From the NCBI GenBank assembly GCA_964498075.1, contig CAZCGA010000088.1, forward strand, positions 1 through 27,120: DNA of 27,120 nucleotides, given 5' to 3'. Origin of the DNA: CAZCGA01 sp964498075. GTDB taxonomy: Bacteria > Desulfobacterota > Binatia > HRBIN30. The notes below the pieces were generated by a model. The model worked only from the letters and a program-made list of their open reading frames with translations. It searched no databases and was not told where the DNA came from. Position 1 is the stretch's first letter; each line of letters opens with the position of its first letter. The translations under genes and the position numbers were made by a program. Shown one piece after another: positions 23,255 to 27,120 of the stretch.

Positions 23255-23423
23255 GCGCCGACGCTACGACAAAGCCGCGCTCCGGTTCAAGCCGCGTTGC
23301 GGCCCGTGCCTCGACGCGAGCCGCTCTATCCGTGGGAAGCCAAGGTCTACGTCGTGGTTCCCTAACGTTGCGCGCGTGGTATAAGCGGCGGCGCGCCACA
23401 ATCGTGGACGAAGGGAGTTGCAC
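23255..23423. promoter_or_regulatory. Divergent region between amidohydrolase and LLM oxidoreductase
   Basis: 169 bases between two divergent starts, with a good ribosome binding site (AAGGGAG) only on the LLM side. Promoters for both genes are expected here; I could not identify specific elements. Confidence 0.35.
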
Positions 23424-24371
23424 ATGGGCACACATCCGATTCGCTTCGGCATTCAGACCGGACAGCAAGGGGTTGAATGGTCGCAGATGCTCGAGCTCTG
23501 GCAGAAAGCCGATGCCTGGGGCTACGACTCACTGTGGAACTTCGACCACTTTTACGCCATCTTCGTCCCCCCCGAGAACCCGTGCTTCGAAGGCTGGACG
23601 ACGCTGAGCGCCCTGGCGCAGGCAACCAAGCACGCCCGCATCGGCCACATGGTGAACGGCAACACCTACCGGCATCCGTGCGTCACCGCGAAGATGGCGG
23701 CGACGCTCGATCACATCAGCGGCGGGCGTTTGAACCTCGGCATCGGCGCCGGCTGGTTCGAGCTGGAGCACAGCAACTTCGGCATCGACTTCAAGACCGT
23801 ACGCGGCCGTCTCGAAGCCCTGGATGAAGCGTGCCAGATCATCCGCGGCATGTTCACTCAACCAAAGACGACGGTGCACGGCAAGCACTACACGGTGACG
23901 GATGCGATGGGCTTTCCCAAACCGCTCCAGCAACCACACCCGCCGATCATGATCGGCGGCACCGGCAAGCAGGTGCTGCTGAAGATCGTCGCCAAACACG
24001 CCGACATGTGGAACGCCAGCGGCAGCGCCGATCGCCTGCGCGAGCTGATCGACATCATCAAGCGGCACGGCGATCGGGTCGGGCGCGACAGCGCCCAGAT
24101 CGAGAAGACCGCGATGATGCCCCTGTGCTACAAGGCCGCCGCGCCGCGCCAGGAATTCATGTGCAGCCTAGTGGCGTCGATGGGTCAGACCTCGCCCGAG
24201 ATTGCGCGGCGCCAGATCATGATCGGCGACAAGGCGGAGTGCCTCGATACCATCGAACGCTACACCCAGGCGGGCGTCACGCACTTCATCTTCATGGTCT
24301 TCGCCCCGTACTTCATCGACGAGATCCAAGCGTTCGCCGAAGAAGTCATGCCCGCGGTGCGTTTGAAGTAG
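23424..24371 (+). CDS. LLM class (luciferase-like) F420-dependent oxidoreductase
   Basis: A 315-residue member of the luciferase-like monooxygenase superfamily. The barrel starts IRFGIQTGQQG, and then follow the diagnostic LWNFDHFY, ATKHARIGHMVNGNTYRHP, LDHISGGRLNLGIGAGWFELEH and PPIMIGGTGKQVLLKIVAKHAD, typical of F420-dependent (rather than flavin-bound luciferase) members in environmental bacteria. ATG 23424 is preceded by AAGGGAG. Cofactor F420 versus FMN is inferred from subgroup resemblance. It converges with the GST gene, 10 bases apart. The substrate is unknown, but the neighbouring CoA and amidohydrolase genes suggest a catabolic role. Confidence 0.86.
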   Translation: MGTHPIRFGIQTGQQGVEWSQMLELWQKADAWGYDSLWNFDHFYAIFVPPENPCFEGWTTLSALAQATKHARIGHMVNGNTYRHPCVTAKMAATLDHISGGRLNLGIGAGWFELEHSNFGIDFKTVRGRLEALDEACQIIRGMFTQPKTTVHGKHYTVTDAMGFPKPLQQPHPPIMIGGTGKQVLLKIVAKHADMWNASGSADRLRELIDIIKRHGDRVGRDSAQIEKTAMMPLCYKAAAPRQEFMCSLVASMGQTSPEIARRQIMIGDKAECLDTIERYTQAGVTHFIFMVFAPYFIDEIQAFAEEVMPAVRLK

Positions 24372-24381
24372 GAGGCGGACG

Positions 24382-25143
24382 TCAGCGCGCCACCTCCGCC
24401 GAGGTGCCGCGATGGCGGCGGTAGATGTCCGCCACCCACTGGAAGCCGCGGCTGCCGGCGAGGCTGTCGCGATAGCGGGCCGCCGCGGCCGGCAGCGGCG
24501 TCAGCAGCGGATAGGCGGACTCCGGCGGCATCACCAGCGGGGAGAACAGCGCTGCCGCCGTGAGGTCGGCGACGCTGAAGCGGTCGCCCACAAGGTAGCC
24601 ACTCGGCTGGATCTCTGCCTCGATGCGGTCGAGCGCGGCGCGCACCTTGGGGCGGGAGGCTTCGGTGCGCTCGGCGTTGATCCCCATGTCGAGCTGCATA
24701 ACGGCGCGCACCACCGGGAACAGCGCGCGGAAGACGCCGCGGGAGCCGGCACCGAAGCCGACCGCGACCTGTGCGGCGGTGTAGCGCGCGTCGGGCAGCA
24801 GCTCGTAGAACCACACCCGGCGGAGATGCGGCCCGAGCTCCTCGTCGAAGAACTCTTCCAGGTCCAGGGCGCGGCCTCGTGCCGCCGCGTCACTCGGGTA
24901 GAGCGGCGGCTCAGGGTAGGCGTCCTCCAGCGCTGCGATGATCCGGGTGGAGTCGGCGACGGTCTTCCCGTCGAGCCGCAGCACCGGGACGGCCTTCTGA
25001 CCGGTCATCCAGAAGATCGGCGCCACGTGCAATCCCGGCAGCACCGAGCGCCGCAGGTGTGCGACGCGCTTGTAGTCCAGTGCCCAGCGCGCCTTCTCGT
25101 TGTAGTGCGAGTACCTGAACTGCCAGAGCACGGGGTGCGCCAT
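24382..25143 (-). CDS. Glutathione S-transferase family protein
   Basis: A 253-residue cytosolic GST. The N-terminal thioredoxin-like domain starts VLWQFRYSHYNEKARWALDYK, with Ser/Tyr candidates for thiolate activation, and contains QKAVPVLRLDGKTVADSTRII, the cis-Pro and Ser glutathione contact. The all-helical C-terminal domain includes GYLVGDRFSVADLTAAALF, the conserved N-capping/hydrophobic-staple region. ATG 25143 has GGAGG upstream. It starts 20 bases after the ABC exporter stop codon and is likely the last gene of that operon. A role in conjugation, isomerisation or reductive detoxification cannot be told apart. Confidence 0.87.
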   Translation of the reverse strand: MAHPVLWQFRYSHYNEKARWALDYKRVAHLRRSVLPGLHVAPIFWMTGQKAVPVLRLDGKTVADSTRIIAALEDAYPEPPLYPSDAAARGRALDLEEFFDEELGPHLRRVWFYELLPDARYTAAQVAVGFGAGSRGVFRALFPVVRAVMQLDMGINAERTEASRPKVRAALDRIEAEIQPSGYLVGDRFSVADLTAAALFSPLVMPPESAYPLLTPLPAAAARYRDSLAGSRGFQWVADIYRRHRGTSAEVAR

Positions 25144-25163
25144 CGGTCCTCCGCGTCTCGCCG

Positions 25164-26978
25164 CTACAACGTGGCGCCGCCTTCCTCGGCCAGCGACGCC
25201 ATGGTGCGGAAGTTGGCGTTGTGAGCGAGGAGCTCGTCGAACGGGGCACAGCCTTCGACGCGTCCGTTGCGCAGAAACACCAGACGGTCGCAGTTGCGGA
25301 CGGTGCTCAGGCGATGTGCGATGATGATCATGGACTTCTCGCCGTGCAGCGCCTCGATGGCACGCGCCACGTCGTGCTCGGTCTGGTTGTCCAAGGCCGC
25401 GGTGGCTTCGTCGAGCACCAGCAGCTCCGGATCGTGATACAGGGCGCGCGCAATGGCGACGCGCTGCCGCTCGCCGCCGGACAGGCGCACGCCACGCTCG
25501 CCGACGGTGGTATCGAGGCCGTGCGGCAACGACGCCACGAAGTCCTCCAACTGGGCCATGTGCACGGCGGCCTGTACCTTGCGCTCGTCGATGTCCGTGT
25601 CGGTGATCCCGAAGGCGATGTTGCGCCGCAGATTGTCGTCGGTCAGGTAGATGAACTGCGGCACATAGCCGATCTTGCGTTGCCACAAGCGCAGGGCGCT
25701 GAAGACGTCGGTGCCGTCGGCCGTCACCCGTCCTGCCGACGGCTGCAGGAGGCCGAGGATGATGTCGATCAGCGTCGTCTTGCCGGCGCCCGTTGGCCCG
25801 ACGATGCCGATCGACTCCCCGCGGTGGATGACCAAGCTGATGTCCTGCAGCACGGCCGGACGGCTGGGATCATAAGCGTACGAGACGTGCTCGACGGCAA
25901 GCCGGTCGGCGAACGTGATATCGGTGCCGTCGGGCGCAACAACCTCCGCCGCGGCCTGGTGCTTGAAGGTGAGGAAATCGTCGTGCAATTGCTCCACCGC
26001 CTTCGACCCGTAGCGGATGCTGTGCAGGTGCATCAGGATGCGATTCACCGACGGAATGATCCGGAAACCCGCATAGGCGTAGAGGCCGAGCACGGGAACG
26101 ATCTCGCTGCGGGCTTTGCTGCGCACCGTCACCACCATGATGACCAGCAACATCCCCGTGATGAACAAGGTCTCCACCAGCAAGCGCGGCAAAAAGGCGA
26201 GCGTGGCGTACTGCGAGCGGACACGGGCAAGCCCGTCTTGCTGCCCCGAGAACAGATCATAGAAGAAGCGCTCGCGTCCCATGACCTTGACTTCCTTCAA
26301 CGCCCCGAGACTCTGCTTCAACGTTTGCAAGGTGGCCCTTCGGAGCTCCTGCTCATCCGCGCCCCAGCGGGATACGATGCGCCCGGTCAGCCGCAGCAAG
26401 GCGGCCAGGAGACCGGATAGCACCAGCACCGCGAGCAGCGTCGACGACCGCGCCGTCGCCGTAAGGACGCCGACAATGGCCAGGATGATCAGCGCCTCGG
26501 AGACCACCGCCACGGCGGGTGCCATGACGAGACGGAAGATCAGGTCGGGAGAGTCGGCGGTGTTGCGGATCAGCTCGGCCGAGTTGCGCCGGAAATGGAA
26601 CGCAAACGGGATGGTGAAATACCCCTTCAGCATCTGCCGCGAGAGTGTCGCGATCGAATCGTGGACCACGGTATTCTGCACGTACGCGGACGCCGCCAAC
26701 ACGAAGTTCTTGAGGAGGTAGAACAGCGCGACAGCGGCCGTTGCGGTGAGGACCGCCGCCTTCCTGCCCTGCCACGGAAGCAGCGGAAAGAGCTGCGAGA
26801 CCACCGGCAAGGTGGTGACTCGAGAAGGGTTGTCGATGATCTTGATGAGCGCGAACACCGCCACCGCGCCCAACGCCTCCATCACCGCGGCGATGACCCC
26901 CAATGGAATCACTCCCGCCCAGCGCCAGCGCTCCGCCTTCGTCAGGAAGGCCAGGCACTGTTTGACAATGGCGAGCAT
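25164..26978 (-). CDS. ABC exporter, fused permease/ATPase (PglK/MsbA-like)
   Basis: A 604-residue half-transporter. The N-terminal membrane domain (about residues 1-330) has six hydrophobic helices, starting after WRWAGVIPLG. The nucleotide-binding domain has Walker A GPTGAGKTT (near 395), the Q-loop QFIYLTDDNLRRNIAFG, signature LSGGERQR (near 498), Walker B LLVLDEATAALD and H-loop IIAHRLS. The Q-loop context YLTDDNLRRNIAFG resembles PglK-type exporters that flip lipid-linked oligosaccharides. A partial, probably glycosyltransferase gene ends nine bases upstream, which supports glycan export. Full length for the family. Substrate is inference. Confidence 0.92.
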   Translation of the reverse strand: MLAIVKQCLAFLTKAERWRWAGVIPLGVIAAVMEALGAVAVFALIKIIDNPSRVTTLPVVSQLFPLLPWQGRKAAVLTATAAVALFYLLKNFVLAASAYVQNTVVHDSIATLSRQMLKGYFTIPFAFHFRRNSAELIRNTADSPDLIFRLVMAPAVAVVSEALIILAIVGVLTATARSSTLLAVLVLSGLLAALLRLTGRIVSRWGADEQELRRATLQTLKQSLGALKEVKVMGRERFFYDLFSGQQDGLARVRSQYATLAFLPRLLVETLFITGMLLVIMVVTVRSKARSEIVPVLGLYAYAGFRIIPSVNRILMHLHSIRYGSKAVEQLHDDFLTFKHQAAAEVVAPDGTDITFADRLAVEHVSYAYDPSRPAVLQDISLVIHRGESIGIVGPTGAGKTTLIDIILGLLQPSAGRVTADGTDVFSALRLWQRKIGYVPQFIYLTDDNLRRNIAFGITDTDIDERKVQAAVHMAQLEDFVASLPHGLDTTVGERGVRLSGGERQRVAIARALYHDPELLVLDEATAALDNQTEHDVARAIEALHGEKSMIIIAHRLSTVRNCDRLVFLRNGRVEGCAPFDELLAHNANFRTMASLAEEGGATL

Positions 26979-26987
26979 CGAGCTTCC

Positions 26988-27120
26988 TTATCGCCGTTCG
27001 GCTCTTTCTGCCACTGCCGCACGCAAGATTCCCTCGAATCGCGCACCGAAGGCGGCGCGCGAGAAACGCTGCGCGACGTGCGCGGGCCGGGGTGAAGTGC
27101 GGAGGTCGCAGCGCTCGTTC
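26988..27120 (-). CDS. C-terminal end of a probable glycosyltransferase (partial)
   Basis: The reading frame enters from beyond the right edge and ends at TAA 26990-26988 after about 43 codons. Its tail, AQRFSRAAFGARFEGILRAA, resembles the C-terminal helix of GT4-type glycosyltransferases, which end in an amphipathic Arg/Ala-rich segment. The gap to the ABC start is nine bases and carries AAGGAAG, so the two genes are an operon. The identity rests on one short helix and on context. Confidence 0.5.
   Translation of the reverse strand, partial: NERCDLRTSPRPAHVAQRFSRAAFGARFEGILRAAVAERAERR

Noticed and set aside
25221..26420. Plus-strand open frame of about 400 codons
   Set aside because: It lies antisense to the ABC exporter, whose Walker and signature motifs prove the minus strand to be coding.

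Overview
The window is GC-rich, densely packed chromosomal DNA from what looks like an environmental Gram-negative bacterium. The gene mix points to an uncultured deltaproteobacterium-like or Binatota-like lineage: an F420/LLM-type oxidoreductase, CaiB-type CoA transferase, thiolase/DUF35 pair, amidohydrolases, a PEP-CTERM-type FemAB protein and collagen-like GXT proteins. That placement is inferred from gene content only. I see no rRNA, tRNA, CRISPR array, phage module or transposase.

Layout. (1) 1-153: a stem-loop and a degenerate palindromic repeat, then an amidohydrolase-2 family gene (154-1338). (2) 1340-4780, minus strand: a tightly coupled cassette of a zinc-motif SAM methyltransferase, a FemAB-like protein, a ChbG/HpnK-type deacetylase and a GNAT acetyltransferase. 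Divergent from it, 4855-10124, plus strand: a polyprenyl-phosphate-sugar type GT2, a 1012-residue polytopic protein with FG-GAP/VCBS-like repeats fused to its C-terminus, and a flippase-like (LPG synthase TM/AglD-like) membrane protein. Together these look like a cell-surface glycan locus. (3) 10291-16222: an envelope/secretion segment with a TPR lipoprotein whose N-terminus carries an in-frame 131-bp palindromic MITE-like insertion, a secreted metzincin-like protease, and on the minus strand a collagen-like protein and a very Cys-rich secreted protein. A strong hairpin separates the convergent genes. (4) 16526-16609: a small relic resembling the C-terminus of a cyclase/TPR protein. (5) 16697-24371: a catabolic, acyl-CoA-linked segment with a double-CaiB fusion, a DUF35 protein plus Ltp2-like thiolase/aldolase, a divergent heme-oxygenase-like diiron (HDO) enzyme, a prolidase-like amidohydrolase and an LLM oxidoreductase. 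(6) 24382-27120, minus strand: a GST, a PglK/MsbA-like ABC exporter and the C-terminal end of a probable glycosyltransferase that runs off the window.

The strongest single observation is the MITE-like insertion in the lipoprotein gene. It has 15-bp perfect terminal inverted repeats, a 4-bp CTAA target duplication and 135 bp of net added DNA (exactly 45 codons), and removing it in silico restores a normal lipoprotein signal peptide directly behind a GGAGG ribosome binding site. Other notable items are the VCBS-fused membrane protein, the CaiB-CaiB fusion with Asp replaced by Glu in one half, the HDO enzyme beside an Ltp2/DUF35 pair, and the 36/108-bp tandem repeats in the collagen-like gene. 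No wholly new defence or mobile system was recognisable.
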